Part shown: piece after piece, positions 55,087 through 64,000 of the stretch
Layout: the number at the start of each line of letters is the position of its first letter
How positions within the stretch are numbered: the stretch's first letter is position 1
From: Pseudomonas flavescens
Lineage (GTDB): Bacteria; Pseudomonadota; Gammaproteobacteria; Pseudomonadales; Pseudomonadaceae
NCBI RefSeq assembly: GCF_013408425.1
Contig: NZ_JACBYV010000001.1
Coordinates: 3,968,001 to 4,032,000 of the forward strand
Direction of reading: 5' to 3'
Length of the DNA: 64,000 bases
The notes under the pieces: generated by a model
Told to the model about the DNA's origin: nothing
What the model saw: the letters and a program-made list of their open reading frames with translations, nothing else
The model's database searches: none
Translations under genes and position numbers: made by a program

Positions 55087-55116
55087 ATGTCACTACTAGT
55101 GGATATATCAAGATGA
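55087..55116 (+). CDS. Nine-codon leader peptide coupled to the BRO gene
   Basis: ATG at 55087 with a strong AGGAGG seven bases upstream encodes MSLLVDISR and stops with the TGA that overlaps the BRO gene ATG (ATGA, 55113-55116). The BRO gene itself has no good ribosome binding site, so reinitiation after this peptide may set its expression. Short and predicted only. Confidence 0.5.
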   Translation: MSLLVDISR

Positions 55117-55592
55117 ACGAACACTTCGAATCCCTCCGCTTCACCCGTCATAACCGTTTCCTGCACGCCCTGATGCTCGATTCCCAGGCATGGTTCAGCG
55201 TCGTCGATCTCGGCCGCCTGATGGGCTGCCACCTCAACGAACGGCTCATCCGCAAGCTCGATGACGACCAGCACCGCATCATCAGCCTCAATCATCACGG
55301 CAATGTCCGGCCCACGCTGATGGTCAGCGAATCCGGCATGTATGCGCTGATGGTCTATCACCACATTCCCGAGAACCAGAACCTGCGCCGCTGGCTCACC
55401 CATGAAGTGATCCCCACGCTGCGGGCGACCTGCGCGCCCACGCCCGAGCAAGCGCCCAGCCTGAGTTCACTGCAGTGGGCAGGCCTGTCCGTGAGCCTGC
55501 TGCACTGGCGGAACGAGGCCTGGGTCAAATGGCGGGACATGCCGGCGCTGATACCTTCGGTGGAGAAGGCAGCGGGGCGGTCGCAAGGCTAG
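55113..55592 (+). CDS. BRO N-terminal domain protein
   Basis: A 159-residue protein with the Bro-N fold: FLHALMLDSQAWFSVVDLGRLMGCHLNERLIRKL, then LMVSESGMYALMVYHH and WLTHEVIPTLRAT. Bro-N domains occur in phage antirepressor-type regulators and bind DNA or protein. There is no C-terminal partner domain; the last 40 residues are not recognised. It stands alone among chromosomal genes. I chose the ATG at 55113, with translation probably coupled to a leader peptide. Confidence 0.85.
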   Translation: MNEHFESLRFTRHNRFLHALMLDSQAWFSVVDLGRLMGCHLNERLIRKLDDDQHRIISLNHHGNVRPTLMVSESGMYALMVYHHIPENQNLRRWLTHEVIPTLRATCAPTPEQAPSLSSLQWAGLSVSLLHWRNEAWVKWRDMPALIPSVEKAAGRSQG

Positions 55593-55596
55593 CGGG

Positions 55597-56208
55597 TCAG
55601 GCCTTGGTGAAAGGCCCGCTGCTCCGCTGCACGAACCCCACGTTATGCCGGCAGAACAGCGAGCCGATGCTGAGCATGCCGATATGTACGCCGTCGCACG
55701 CCAGCTCCTGTTGCAGGCCTTGCAGGTAGCTGCAGGCGGCGGCCGCTGGGTCGTCGTCACCGGGGGTGGGTTGCGCGGCGGCTTCGGTGCCGTTGTGCTC
55801 GACGAGGATGGCGCCCGACTTGCGCGAGCGCATTTCCGGCAGCACTTCGTCGACCACGGCAGTCATATTCAGGTAGGTGAGCGCGCATGCCTCGGTGCCG
55901 CTGGCCGGGTTCAGGGCGGCGGTGTAGTCCGCCGTATTGAGCGGGTCGAGGCCGTAGTACACCGCGTCGATGGGGCCGACGGTGCTGCGGATGGACCTGA
56001 TCATCGCCTTGGCGTGCTCGGGGCTGGAGACGTCGCCGGTGAAGGTCCGTGTCGAGATGCCTTCGCTTTCCAGCACGGTCGTCAGCGCGCGCACGCACTG
56101 TGCATCGTCGGCCACCAGCACCACGTCGTAGCCGTCGTTGCCGTACTGGCGAGCGGCCAAGGCACCTGCGCTGTTCTGCGCACCGAATACCACAAGCGTT
56201 CTACTCAT
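55597..56208 (-). CDS. Degenerate short-chain dehydrogenase-like protein
   Basis: A 203-residue protein with an SDR-type N terminus (TLVVFGAQNSAGALAARQYG, a variant of GxxxGxG) and a Rossmann pattern (GDVSSPEHAKAMIRSI, DAVYYGLDPLN). The catalytic YxxxK is not preserved: the equivalent segment reads CSYLQGLQQEL, with Gln where Lys is expected, so catalysis is doubtful. It is shorter than a typical SDR (about 250). Divergent from the response regulator at 56482. Confidence 0.78.
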   Translation of the reverse strand: MSRTLVVFGAQNSAGALAARQYGNDGYDVVLVADDAQCVRALTTVLESEGISTRTFTGDVSSPEHAKAMIRSIRSTVGPIDAVYYGLDPLNTADYTAALNPASGTEACALTYLNMTAVVDEVLPEMRSRKSGAILVEHNGTEAAAQPTPGDDDPAAAACSYLQGLQQELACDGVHIGMLSIGSLFCRHNVGFVQRSSGPFTKA

Positions 56209-56481
56209 GATCAGTCCTACCTAACGATTGCGGGCAGCTACTGCGCGAGCTGGGTTCGCCAATAGCGGTGCTCTGCTGGCAAAGGTCTGCAGGTAGTACA
56301 TGTCCCGGCAGGGCCTGTGCACCGGCTAGGCAGAGAAAGCCGCGGCGACGCATGAAATCCCGGTCCCTGGGAGCAGTTGTCCTGGCATAGTCACCGTCGA
56401 ACATTGCCTGAACATTGCGTCGCAAACTTTTGCGCTCCGCTACTATGTGGCGCTTCGGTAAAACGGCGCGGTGCAGCGACT

Positions 56482-57156
56482 TTGCGAATCCTTCTGGTCG
56501 AAGATGACTTACCTATGGCCCAGGCCCTTCAGGCAGCGCTGGGGCGGCATGGCTTGATCGTGGACATGGTCCATTCGCTCGCCGCAGCGGCGTCGACCTT
56601 GCGCCTGCACGTGCACGATCTGTTGCTCCTCGACCGTGGTCTGCCGGATGGCGATGGCCTCGATTTCATCGCCACGGCCCGGCGCCTGACGCCTGCCCTG
56701 CCCATCGTGCTGCTGACCGCCCGCGGGGAGGTCGCGGAGCGGGTCGATGGCCTCAATGGCGGGGCGGACGATTACGTGGTCAAACCCGTTGCCGCCGACG
56801 AACTCCTGGCCCGCATACGCGCGATCGCGCGGCGCCCGGCCACGGTCATTCTGCCCACCGCCACCCTCGGCGCGCTGTCCTTCGACTTCACCGCCGGTGA
56901 GGCCATCGTCGATGGCCAGCCGCTTCACCTGCCGCGGCGCCAGTTGCTGATTCTGGAAGCCCTGATCTATCGCCAGGGGCGGACCGTGCTGCGAGAGAAC
57001 CTCCATGAGGCGGTCTACGGCCTGGCGGACGAGATCCAGTCGAATGCCCTCGATGCGCATGTCTCGAAGCTCCGGCGCGCCTTGAAAGAGGCGGAGGCCG
57101 GGGTCGAGATCGCGGTGATTCGTGGTGTCGGCTATCTGCTCAAGGAAGGCCAATGA
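56482..57156 (+). CDS. OmpR-family response regulator
   Basis: A 224-residue regulator: receiver (RILLVEDDLPMAQ, phospho-Asp in LLLLDRGLPDGDG, Lys in VKPVAADEL) and winged-helix output (LPRRQLLILEALIYRQGRTVLRENL, VSKLRRAL, IRGVGYLL). The TTG at 56482 places the receiver at the N terminus, as the family requires; an ATG at 56377 would add 35 unrelated residues. The end overlaps the kinase ATG by four bases. It resembles the QseB/TctD group. The target genes may include the divergent SDR gene. Confidence 0.88.
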   Translation: MRILLVEDDLPMAQALQAALGRHGLIVDMVHSLAAAASTLRLHVHDLLLLDRGLPDGDGLDFIATARRLTPALPIVLLTARGEVAERVDGLNGGADDYVVKPVAADELLARIRAIARRPATVILPTATLGALSFDFTAGEAIVDGQPLHLPRRQLLILEALIYRQGRTVLRENLHEAVYGLADEIQSNALDAHVSKLRRALKEAEAGVEIAVIRGVGYLLKEGQ

Positions 57157-58493
57157 AAGCGCTGCACAGCCCCTCGCTCATCGGCCGCCTGCTGTGGTCG
57201 CTGTGCCTCATGCAGGTGGTGGTACTGGTGACCTCGATCGCGGGCACCCTGTACTACATCATCGACGACCGCTTTACCTTCATGAGCGACTCGGTCATCG
57301 ACACGCTGGTGAGTGCCATTGCCGTGCAGCCCGATGGCCTGGCGTTCGAACGCACCGATGAGCTGCGCAGTTTACAGGCGGACAACCCGCAGCTCTGGGT
57401 GGTGATTCGCGACGCCAAAGGCCATCGTCAGCAGTTGGGTGACGTGCCGTCGGCGTATCAGGCGCTGGAACGCAGCCTGCCCTTGCTGGGCGTCTCGCAG
57501 ATGCGCGCGCTGCCGGAGCAGAACGAGCTGACGATGCGTATCGAGGTCAAGCCGATTCAGGACCAGCAGGTGCACATCATGGTCGGCGGCGTGGCGATGT
57601 CCGACTTCAAGAGCCTGATTCTGCAGGCGACCGGCTTGCTCAGCCCCTACTTCCTGACGCCGTTGATTCTGTTCACCCTGCTCGCCACCCCCATCGTCGT
57701 GCTGCATGCGACCCGCGGTGTACGGCGGGTGACCAAGGAGGCCTCGGCGCTGGATATCTCCACCCCGGATGCGCACCTGACAGAGGATTCCGTGCCTCGG
57801 GAAATCCGCCCGCTGGTCAGTGCCTTCAATGCCGCCATGGAACGCCTGAGCAAGGCCTATCACGCCCGCGATCGCTTCCTGCGGGACGCGGCCCATGAGT
57901 TGCGCATGCCCATCGCCGTGCTGATGGCGCGTATCGACGGCATGCCTTCACACCCACTGAAACCGGTGCTGCTCATCGACCTGAGCCGCCTGGCCACCGT
58001 CGCCGAACAGTTGCTGGACCTGCAGCGGCTGCAGTCGCCCCAGGTCGAGTTCGTGCGCGTCGACCTCGTGGCCCTTACCCGCGACCTGGTCTCGGACATC
58101 GCGCCGGTGGCCCTCTCCCGCTGCGATGACCTGGTACTGAATGCGCCCGACCAGCCCGTGTGGGTGCTCGGCCAGGCCAGCGCACTGAGCCGCGTGATCA
58201 CCAACCTGGTGCAGAACGCGCTCATCCACGGTGAAGGCACCGGGACCATCAGCATCACCGTGGCGCCACGCGGAACCGTGGCGGTCGCCGACCAGGGCAA
58301 GGGCGTGGCGAGCGAGGACCGCGAGCACATCTTCCACCCCTTCTACCGTGGCAAGACCGATGTTCCCGGCCACGGCCTCGGGCTGCATCTGGTGCAGGAG
58401 ATCGTGCGCGCTCACCGGGGCCGCATCACGGTCAACGACGCCGCTGGAGGCGGTGCCGTGTTCACGGTTCATCTACCGGTCGTGTCGGCGTAG
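57153..58493 (+). CDS. Sensor histidine kinase of the OmpR-type pair
   Basis: A 446-residue inner-membrane kinase. TM1 (about 15-38), a periplasmic sensor loop (40-160), TM2 (about 165-187), HAMP-like linker, HisKA (AAHELRMPIAVLM), HATPase_c (NLVQNALIHGEG, DQGKGV, GHGLGLHLV). It has the typical TctE/QseC layout. Coupled to its response regulator by an ATGA overlap. The signal it senses is unknown. Confidence 0.9.
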   Translation: MKALHSPSLIGRLLWSLCLMQVVVLVTSIAGTLYYIIDDRFTFMSDSVIDTLVSAIAVQPDGLAFERTDELRSLQADNPQLWVVIRDAKGHRQQLGDVPSAYQALERSLPLLGVSQMRALPEQNELTMRIEVKPIQDQQVHIMVGGVAMSDFKSLILQATGLLSPYFLTPLILFTLLATPIVVLHATRGVRRVTKEASALDISTPDAHLTEDSVPREIRPLVSAFNAAMERLSKAYHARDRFLRDAAHELRMPIAVLMARIDGMPSHPLKPVLLIDLSRLATVAEQLLDLQRLQSPQVEFVRVDLVALTRDLVSDIAPVALSRCDDLVLNAPDQPVWVLGQASALSRVITNLVQNALIHGEGTGTISITVAPRGTVAVADQGKGVASEDREHIFHPFYRGKTDVPGHGLGLHLVQEIVRAHRGRITVNDAAGGGAVFTVHLPVVSA

Positions 58494-58528
58494 CACGACC
58501 TGGGCGGGCTAACGCTGTCAGCACTGGC

Positions 58529-59476
58529 CTACGGCTTTTGCCAAGCGGGGATCTCGCTCAGGTCGCGGTAGATCACCAGCCCTCGCTGCTGAGCCAGCTC
58601 GACCATCAGGTCCGCCCCTTGCGACGCGCCGCCGATGCGCAATACGGCGTCACAGCGCTGCAGAAGCGTCTTGGCATACTCGTGAAAATGGGCCTGGAAC
58701 AGCTGATCGCCAATGTTGCGCGAACCCGCGAGCTGGACCAGAGGTAACGCCACCCATTCGGCAATGAGCGGAAAATGGCCCGCCTGCAGGAGCGCCCCGG
58801 CAGCCATGTGCATGGCCTGCAGGTTGGCGGCCAGCAGCGCGGGGTCGTCATCGGTGCCAGAACGGTAGGGGCCGGCGACCAGAATCATCCGGGGGCCGGA
58901 GGATGGCATGAGTCGCTTGAGGTACTGCAGAAGGATGATGGTCTTGCCGTCCATGATCCGTCCGTCGTCGACCATCTCCAGCGCCAGGTCGAAAGGCAGC
59001 TCCAGCACCTCGATATCCTCGCCTTCAGCGGCCAGGCCACCACCGTCGCTGACCCGGTCCTCAGGCTGATATTCGCCGACGAAGAAATGCACGCGCTCGG
59101 TGACCGAGCCGGGGCTCATGAACGCCTCGCAGACCTTGCGCACCGCCTTGACCCGATAACCGGTTTCCTCTTCGGCCTCCAGGCGGATTCGCTCTTCGGG
59201 GCTGGCGTTGTCCAGCAGGCCCGCAGCCGCTTCGATCAGGTAACCGTCATGATCGTTGACGTATGCCGGGATGCGAAATTGCCGGGTGAGGATGACCGTG
59301 CGTTTCGCCAGATTGTAGAGCCCGATCGTGGCGCCGTTGCCCCGGTCATAGACTTCGCGGGTCTGCGCTTGCCAACTGCCATCCCGCCGCTGCTGCTCGA
59401 ACTCGATCTTCTTGAGCAGGTACCAGTTATCCGAGAGGGTATGTTGCGCAACGATTCGTACGTTGCGGTCGTTCAT
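58529..59476 (-). CDS. NudK-type Nudix hydrolase with extra C-terminal domain
   Basis: A 315-residue fusion. Residues 1-190 match E. coli NudK, a GDP-mannose pyrophosphatase ([78 protein letters not shown]). Residues about 200-315 form a second domain ([44 protein letters not shown]) that looks like the DUF4406/nucleoside deoxyribosyltransferase-like fold. I chose MNDRNVRIV (59476), nine bases after AGGAG. Coupled by ATGA to the GNAT gene upstream. Confidence 0.85.
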   Translation of the reverse strand: MNDRNVRIVAQHTLSDNWYLLKKIEFEQQRRDGSWQAQTREVYDRGNGATIGLYNLAKRTVILTRQFRIPAYVNDHDGYLIEAAAGLLDNASPEERIRLEAEEETGYRVKAVRKVCEAFMSPGSVTERVHFFVGEYQPEDRVSDGGGLAAEGEDIEVLELPFDLALEMVDDGRIMDGKTIILLQYLKRLMPSSGPRMILVAGPYRSGTDDDPALLAANLQAMHMAAGALLQAGHFPLIAEWVALPLVQLAGSRNIGDQLFQAHFHEYAKTLLQRCDAVLRIGGASQGADLMVELAQQRGLVIYRDLSEIPAWQKP

Positions 59477-60000
59477 GGGTTGCATCTCCTTACTGGCCAT
59501 CCGTATCGAATCTCCTCCAGTTTCACACCGCCACGCTCGAGGCTACGCGCATGCTGCGCTTGCGCCACCCAACCGGCCTTGCGGTAAAAACGCCTGGCCC
59601 TGGCATTGGCCGCCAGGACCCAGAGTGTCAGTTGGCGATAGCCGTGGTCTGCCAGACGCTGCAGCCCCGCCTCCCACAATACCAGGCCGACGCCTGAGCC
59701 CCACTGTTCGGCCAGTACATAGATGGCCAAGACCTCGCCAGTGACTCCGGCCACCGCATCGCTATCTCGACTGGCTCCGACTGAAATCCAGCCAACCACT
59801 TGCTCATCGAGCTCGGCGACCAGAATGGTCTCTCGCCCAGTCTCGATTGCGCGAGCCCAGAATGCCTCTCGCATTGCCAAGGCCGAATCCAGCGAGCCCA
59901 GATACTCGCTCGGCAGCAACTCGGCATAAGCCTGCTGCCAGCTTCTGATGTGAACGCTGGCAATGGCCTTGGCATCATTGGGCAATGCACTACGGATCAT
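59473..60000 (-). CDS. GNAT family N-acetyltransferase
   Basis: A 175-residue acetyltransferase. It has [15 protein letters not shown] near the N terminus, strand VVGWISVG, and the acetyl-CoA loop [20 protein letters not shown], then [20 protein letters not shown] chose MIRSALPND (60000) rather than an ATG at 60045. It precedes the NudK fusion in an operon, so both may act on related small molecules. Substrate unknown. Confidence 0.88.
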   Translation of the reverse strand: MIRSALPNDAKAIASVHIRSWQQAYAELLPSEYLGSLDSALAMREAFWARAIETGRETILVAELDEQVVGWISVGASRDSDAVAGVTGEVLAIYVLAEQWGSGVGLVLWEAGLQRLADHGYRQLTLWVLAANARARRFYRKAGWVAQAQHARSLERGGVKLEEIRYGWPVRRCNP

Positions 60001-60128
60001 CGGAGTTGTAAGTCCCCGCAAAATCGGACATCCCGAGTGCTCCAAAGCAAATGGAGCGGCTGCTTGCCGGGTAGCACTCGAGCGCGTTCTTTTCAGCCAG
60101 AGGAGCGGCGGAATTGCCCATGCTCCTC

Positions 60129-60551
60129 CTAGGCATTCACGACCTTGTTCTTGACCAGGGTGAACATGCGTACGCGTTCGCTGATTTCCTGGAAGGTATG
60201 GCGGAAGGCGTCATCGTGTTCATCGGCAGTGGGATCGGCGAAATTCCACACCAGTGCTTCTCTGGAGGATGGCAAAAGCAGAGGTTCGTCGGAGGACTTG
60301 TCGCACAGGTCGATCAGATAATCGAAGTGCTGGCCTGCGAATTCGTCCATCGACTTGCTGCGCAGCCCTTCGGGGCTGACTCCGGCGTGCGCCAGGGTGG
60401 TGGTGACCCGAGGGTCGAGTTGCCCCGGCTGGGTTCCGGCGCTATGCGCCTCGAAGTGTTCGCTGTCCAGGTGGCGCAATAACGCTTCGGCCATGGGGGA
60501 ACGTGCATCGTTGGCGACGCAGACGAACAAGACCCGTAGTTTTTCGCTCAT
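60129..60551 (-). CDS. Low-molecular-weight phosphatase / ArsC-type arsenate reductase-like
   Basis: A 140-residue protein with the CX5R active-site loop CVANDARS (Cys11-Arg17) after VLFVC at the N terminus, and a DxxDP-like segment ADPTADEHD. The arrangement matches thioredoxin-coupled ArsC/LMW-PTP proteins. Only one Cys is obvious after Cys11 (IDLCDKS), so arsenate reduction is not certain. No arsenic genes nearby. I chose MSEKLRVLF (60551); an ATG at 60620 is possible. Confidence 0.83.
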   Translation of the reverse strand: MSEKLRVLFVCVANDARSPMAEALLRHLDSEHFEAHSAGTQPGQLDPRVTTTLAHAGVSPEGLRSKSMDEFAGQHFDYLIDLCDKSSDEPLLLPSSREALVWNFADPTADEHDDAFRHTFQEISERVRMFTLVKNKVVNA

Positions 60552-60952
60552 ATCCCATCCTCCGTAGTGCTCACATGAGTGGCTGGACCGACAGGCATCG
60601 AAACCGACCATGCCTGGCATGCTCTCGCGACCAGTAGACCACTGGCGAGCCCGGAGCTATCCATGCGTCACGAAAACGTCATCAAGCAGTATTGATTTAC
60701 CCTCACTGACTTGAGGAGATGGCCCGTCGTTCTTGTCATTCCTGAACCTCTTGGCTGGGCCCGGAAGCGGCTCTTTCTGGGGCCGCCTCGTGTCCAGGGT
60801 CCAAGCAGCTCGTCCTTCTGACTCGACGTACAGCCCCGTACCCGGCGCGTGCACACGAAAGGCGCCATGCTGACTCTGCAACGAGTGAAGCCGCTTGATA
60901 TCCTAGTGCATCGGTAAAGGGAGACTGGAGCTCCCGCCATGGAGGGATAGGC
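60552..60952. other. Gap of about 400 bases without a supported gene
   Basis: Several open frames on the minus strand have no domain, odd amino-acid composition and poor ribosome binding sites. The end of the gap holds GGAGGG before the ATG at 60953 and so serves as its leader. Confidence 0.5.
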
Positions 60953-61264
60953 ATGTCAGCAATCTGGAAGCCGATGTACCGCGTACCATTGGTCGCGTTC
61001 GTTCTCGCACTGCCTGCGTGCTCGGCATTCGGCCCGTTCTCCGAGTACGAAAAGAGCCTCATCTACAAGCCAATGCCAACGAGCGTAGCCGAGGCAAAAA
61101 TGGAATGTAACGTGCGCCGTGCGCACTACGACTGGCTGCTGTTGATGATCGCGCAGCGAGACGAAAAGGGCTGGGATGACAAGGCCGAAAGGGACGTGAT
61201 GATCTCGGACGCCTGGGCGGATTATCAACGCGCCAGGCGCATAGGGTGCAGCGGGTGGGAGTGA
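60953..61264 (+). CDS. Small putative lipoprotein
   Basis: A 103-residue protein with a lipobox-like signal (VAFVLALPACSAFG; Cys near residue 24), followed by a charged helical region with CNVRRAHYDWLLLMIAQRDE. A GGAGGG site lies eight bases before the ATG. Unknown function. It probably sits in the outer-membrane or inner-membrane periplasmic face. Confidence 0.72.
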   Translation: MSAIWKPMYRVPLVAFVLALPACSAFGPFSEYEKSLIYKPMPTSVAEAKMECNVRRAHYDWLLLMIAQRDEKGWDDKAERDVMISDAWADYQRARRIGCSGWE

Positions 61265-61318
61265 TGGAATGGCTCCCATGAAAGGCACCGGTTACCACCG
61301 CAACCAGAGAAGAATACG

Positions 61319-61804
61319 ATGAAGACGTTACAGCGCGGATCCGGCCACCTGTTCAGCCTGATGGTAATCGCGCTCATTGCCTGGGGTGCCTACGTGACGA
61401 TCTACGTACCCTACGAACACAAGAAATCGATGGACGCGTTCCGCAGCAAACCGCCAACGGTGAGCCCGGCCAAGCTGGAAATCGTCGACACCTACAAGGC
61501 CAAGCCAACCCCCGAGCAACTGCCGCGCGGGCTGTACACCGGCACCGCCGAGCAGGACGGCTACCCGATGACCATCAGCTTCGAGTTTGGCGAGAACCAG
61601 ATCATCACCAAGAAGGCTCATATCAAGAATTACGAGTTCAAGGGCTCAGCGGCTTATGACTTCGTGGGCTCGGTGATGACCTTCGCCAAGGTGCAAGGCG
61701 ACGCCGTGCTGTTTCCTGGAACCGGCGAACCCATCGAGGTAATCAGCGCATCCGAAATCCACGTGCCGGGGCCTGGGACGACGCTGGTGTTGAGGCAGAA
61801 GTGA
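61319..61804 (+). CDS. Membrane-anchored hypothetical protein
   Basis: A 161-residue protein with one N-terminal transmembrane segment (LFSLMVIALIAWGAYVTIYV, about 11-30) and a beta-rich periplasmic domain (GLYTGTAEQDGYPMTISFEF, ASEIHVPGPGTTLVL). No recognised family. It starts 54 bases after the small lipoprotein gene with AGAGAAGA upstream; co-transcription is likely. Confidence 0.75.
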   Translation: MKTLQRGSGHLFSLMVIALIAWGAYVTIYVPYEHKKSMDAFRSKPPTVSPAKLEIVDTYKAKPTPEQLPRGLYTGTAEQDGYPMTISFEFGENQIITKKAHIKNYEFKGSAAYDFVGSVMTFAKVQGDAVLFPGTGEPIEVISASEIHVPGPGTTLVLRQK

Positions 61805-61867
61805 GCTTGCTGGCAGCTCCCATTAATGCCTCATGCGCCTGCCAAAGTGAGCCCGTTCCAACGAACC

Positions 61868-62293
61868 TCACAGCAAACGCTTCTGGAAAAATAGACGTTT
61901 GTGCCCTGCCGGATAAACATCCAGTTCACCGAACTGGCTGTAGCCATGCTTCTCGTAGAAGGCGGGGGCCTGAAAGCTGAAGGTGTCGAGCCAGATGCCC
62001 ACGCAACCCTTCTCGCGCGCCACCTCCTCGGCCATGTTCATCAGCCGTGAACCGGTGCCCTGCCCTCGCGTTTGCTCCGGGATGGCGAGCAACTCGATGA
62101 ATAACCAGCGATAGAAAATCTCGCCATAGAGCCCGCCAATCACCTCATCGCTGCGTTCGTCGCGAACCAGCAAGGCGATCGCCTCCGGCTTCGGGTCACC
62201 CGCCTGGGCCAGGTTGTATGCCCGCAAGGGCCGGAGAATCGCCGAGCGCTCGTCCTCTCCGGGGTTGGTCTTGATCTCGATACGGGTGCTCAT
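61868..62293 (-). CDS. GNAT family N-acetyltransferase
   Basis: A 141-residue GNAT protein: VIGGLYGEIFYRWLFIELLAIPEQTRGQGTGSRLM contains the strand and the RGQGTG acetyl-CoA loop, followed by AEEVAREKGCVGIWLDTFSFQAPAFYEKHGY. It converges on the hypothetical gene at 61319-61804. Substrate unknown. Confidence 0.9.
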   Translation of the reverse strand: MSTRIEIKTNPGEDERSAILRPLRAYNLAQAGDPKPEAIALLVRDERSDEVIGGLYGEIFYRWLFIELLAIPEQTRGQGTGSRLMNMAEEVAREKGCVGIWLDTFSFQAPAFYEKHGYSQFGELDVYPAGHKRLFFQKRLL

Positions 62294-62429
62294 TTCGCCA
62301 TCTCCCTGGGGGTTACACTGCGGATATCTGGAGGCTTCGCTTCAGTGTCATGGCAAACGCCCGCTGACACCAGAGGGGGCTGGGCCTCCATTCGACTGGC
62401 CCGTTGCGCCAGCAGCTGCATACCGTGGC

Positions 62430-64000
62430 AGCGGGCTGTGCTTGCGGGCGAATCACCGGGCCAACGCAGATTCAGCGGGAAGGCCGCCATCGTATCGCCC
62501 GCAAGCGGGCTCCTACGGGCCGGAATCTTCATGCTTTTGTAGGAGTCGCGGGTCGACGCGCCTATTTCGTGGGTGTCGAACATCCATTTTGTAAACGCCA
62601 CCACCATCGTAGGAGCCCGCTTGCGGGCGAATCATCGGGCCACCGCAGATTCAGCGGGAAGGCCGCCATCGTATCGCCCGCAAGCGGGCTCCTACAGGTC
62701 GGAATCTTCACGATTTTGTAGGAGTCGCGGGTCGACGCGCCTATTTCGTGGGTGTCGAACATCCATTTTGTAAACGCCACCACCACCGTAGGAGCCCGCT
62801 TGCGGGCGAATCATCGGGTCAACGCGGATTTAGCGGCAAGGCCACCCTCGTATCGCCCGCAAGCGGGCTCCTACAGGTCGGAATCTTCATGCTTTTGTAG
62901 GAATCGCGGGTCGGCGGGCCTACTTCGTAGGTGTCGAACATCCATTTTGTAAACGCCACCACCATCGTAGGAGCCTGCTTGCGGGCGAATCACCGGGTCA
63001 CCGCAGATTCAGCGGGAAGGCCGCCATCGTATCGCCCGCAAGCGGGCTCCTACAGGTCGGAATCTTCATGCTTTTGTAGGAATCGCAGGTCGGCGCGCCT
63101 ACTTCGCAGATGTCGAACATCCATTTTGTAAACGCCACCACGACCGTAGGAGCCCGCTTGCGGGCGAATCATCGGGCCCAACGCAGATTCAGCGGTAAGG
63201 CCGCCATCGTATCGCCCGCAAGCGGGCTCCTACGGGCCGGAATCTTCATGCTTTTGTAGGAGTCGCGGGTCGACGCGCCTATTTCGTGGGTGTCGAACAT
63301 CCATTTTGTAAACGCCACCACCACCGTAGGAGCCCGCTTGCGGGCGAATCATCGGGCCGACGCGGATTCAGCGGTATGGCCACCGTCGTATCGCCCGCAA
63401 GCGGGCTCCTACAGGTCGGAATCTTCATGCTTTTGTAGGAGTCGCGGGTCGGCGGGCCTACTTCGTAGGTGTCGAACATCCATTTTGTAAACGCCACCAC
63501 CATCGTAGGAGCCTGCTTGCGGGCGAATCACCGGGTCAACGCGGATTCAGCGGCAAGGCCGCCATCGTATCGCCCGCAAGCGGGCTCCTACGGGCCGGAA
63601 TTTTTATGCTTTTGTAGGAATCGCAGGTAGGCGCGCCTACTTCGCGGGTGTCGAACATCCATTTTGTAAACGCCATCACCACCGTAGGAGCCCGCTTGCG
63701 GGCGATCACCGGGCCGACGCAGATTCAGCGGCAAGGCCGCCATCGTATCGCCCGCAAGCGGGCTCCTACAGGTCGGAATCTTCATGATTTTGTAGGAATC
63801 GCGGGTCGACGCGCCTATCTCGCGGGTGTGGAGCATCCATGTTGCAGACACCATCACCACCGTCGGAGCCCGCTTACGGGCGAATCATCGGGTCACCGCA
63901 GATTCAGCGGTATGGCCGCCCTCGTATCGCCCGCAAGCGGGCTCCTACAGGTCGGAATCTTCATGCTTTTGTAGGAATCGCAGGTCGGCGCGCCTATTTC
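62430..64000. repeat. Nine-unit 179-bp REP-doublet array, cut by the window end
   Basis: Units begin near 62430, 62609, 62788, 62967, 63146, 63326, 63505, 63684 and 63862 (period 178-180). Each holds a REP palindrome GGAGCCCGCTTGCGGGC, its inverted copy about 85 bases later (GCCCGCAAGCGGGCTCC), then TTTTGTAGGA..CGCGGGTCG and the constant CATCCATTTTGTAAACGCCA. The inverted REP pair is a REPIN-like unit. Copies differ by scattered substitutions and the right end is outside the window. Confidence 0.93.

Noticed and set aside
60668..60940. 90-codon frame on the minus strand
   Set aside because: No domain, no ribosome binding site, Arg/Ser-rich composition typical of chance frames.
62430..64000. 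CRISPR array
   Set aside because: Repeat period of 179 bases with near-identical units and no unique spacers; no cas genes.

Overview
The window is high-GC chromosomal DNA from a Pseudomonas (Gammaproteobacteria). The evidence is the gene order ntrB-ntrC-trmL-secB-grxC-yibN-gpmI-envC-ctpA-...-hisF-hisA-hisH-hisB, which I recognise from Pseudomonas chromosomes, together with Pseudomonas-style REP palindromes between genes. I cannot name the species from sequence alone.

Region 1 (1-15 kb) is core housekeeping: the nitrogen two-component pair NtrB (5' cut by the window edge)/NtrC, tRNA methyltransferase TrmL, a YibN-GrxC-SecB operon, phosphoglycerate mutase GpmI, the cell-division and wall factors EnvC and CtpA, two tandem periplasmic binding-protein paralogs, and the histidine operon hisB-hisH-DUF2164-hisA-hisF. 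Region 2 (15-25.7 kb) holds an OFA-type MFS carrier, a four-gene small-GTPase/roadblock cassette beside a divergent winged-helix/TPR regulator, an FAD oxidoreductase, an asmA-mutY-yggX overlap operon and tRNA-Phe. Region 3 (26-34.3 kb) is a 142-bp repeat array followed by a signalling operon (hybrid kinase with three receivers, CheR, CheB, receiver-kinase, receiver protein). Region 4 (34.3-38.8 kb) is a polar amino-acid ABC importer preceded by a good sigma-54 -24/-12 element, then a methyltransferase.

Region 5 (38.8-52.0 kb) is accessory. A hipBA pair sits behind five evenly spaced operator-like palindromes. A 10.85-kb genomic island is integrated at the 3' end of tRNA-Thr(TGT); it is bounded by direct repeats attL (41168-41195) and attR (51996-52022) and starts with a P4-type integrase. 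Its cargo is several compact multi-gene modules: a P-loop kinase/ASCH/PIN-GNAT-PUA-like operon, a second tyrosine recombinase with a small partner, a YfbU/HEPN operon, and a two-gene module of an unknown soluble protein plus a multi-pass membrane protein. The right half of the island is clearly AT-rich relative to the host. These modules are the best candidates for undescribed defence or toxin-antitoxin systems.

Region 6 (52.2-64 kb) is variable chromosome: a small membrane protein, an orphan HicB antitoxin, a soluble PAS chemoreceptor, a BRO-N protein with a translation-coupled 9-codon leader, a degenerate SDR next to a two-component system, a NudK enzyme with an extra C-terminal domain in an operon with a GNAT acetyltransferase, a low-molecular-weight phosphatase/ArsC protein, small envelope proteins, and a nine-unit 179-bp REP-doublet array running off the right edge. 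Three REP-containing tandem arrays (168, 142 and 179 bp) and one 43-bp array make intergenic tandem repetition a striking feature of this window.
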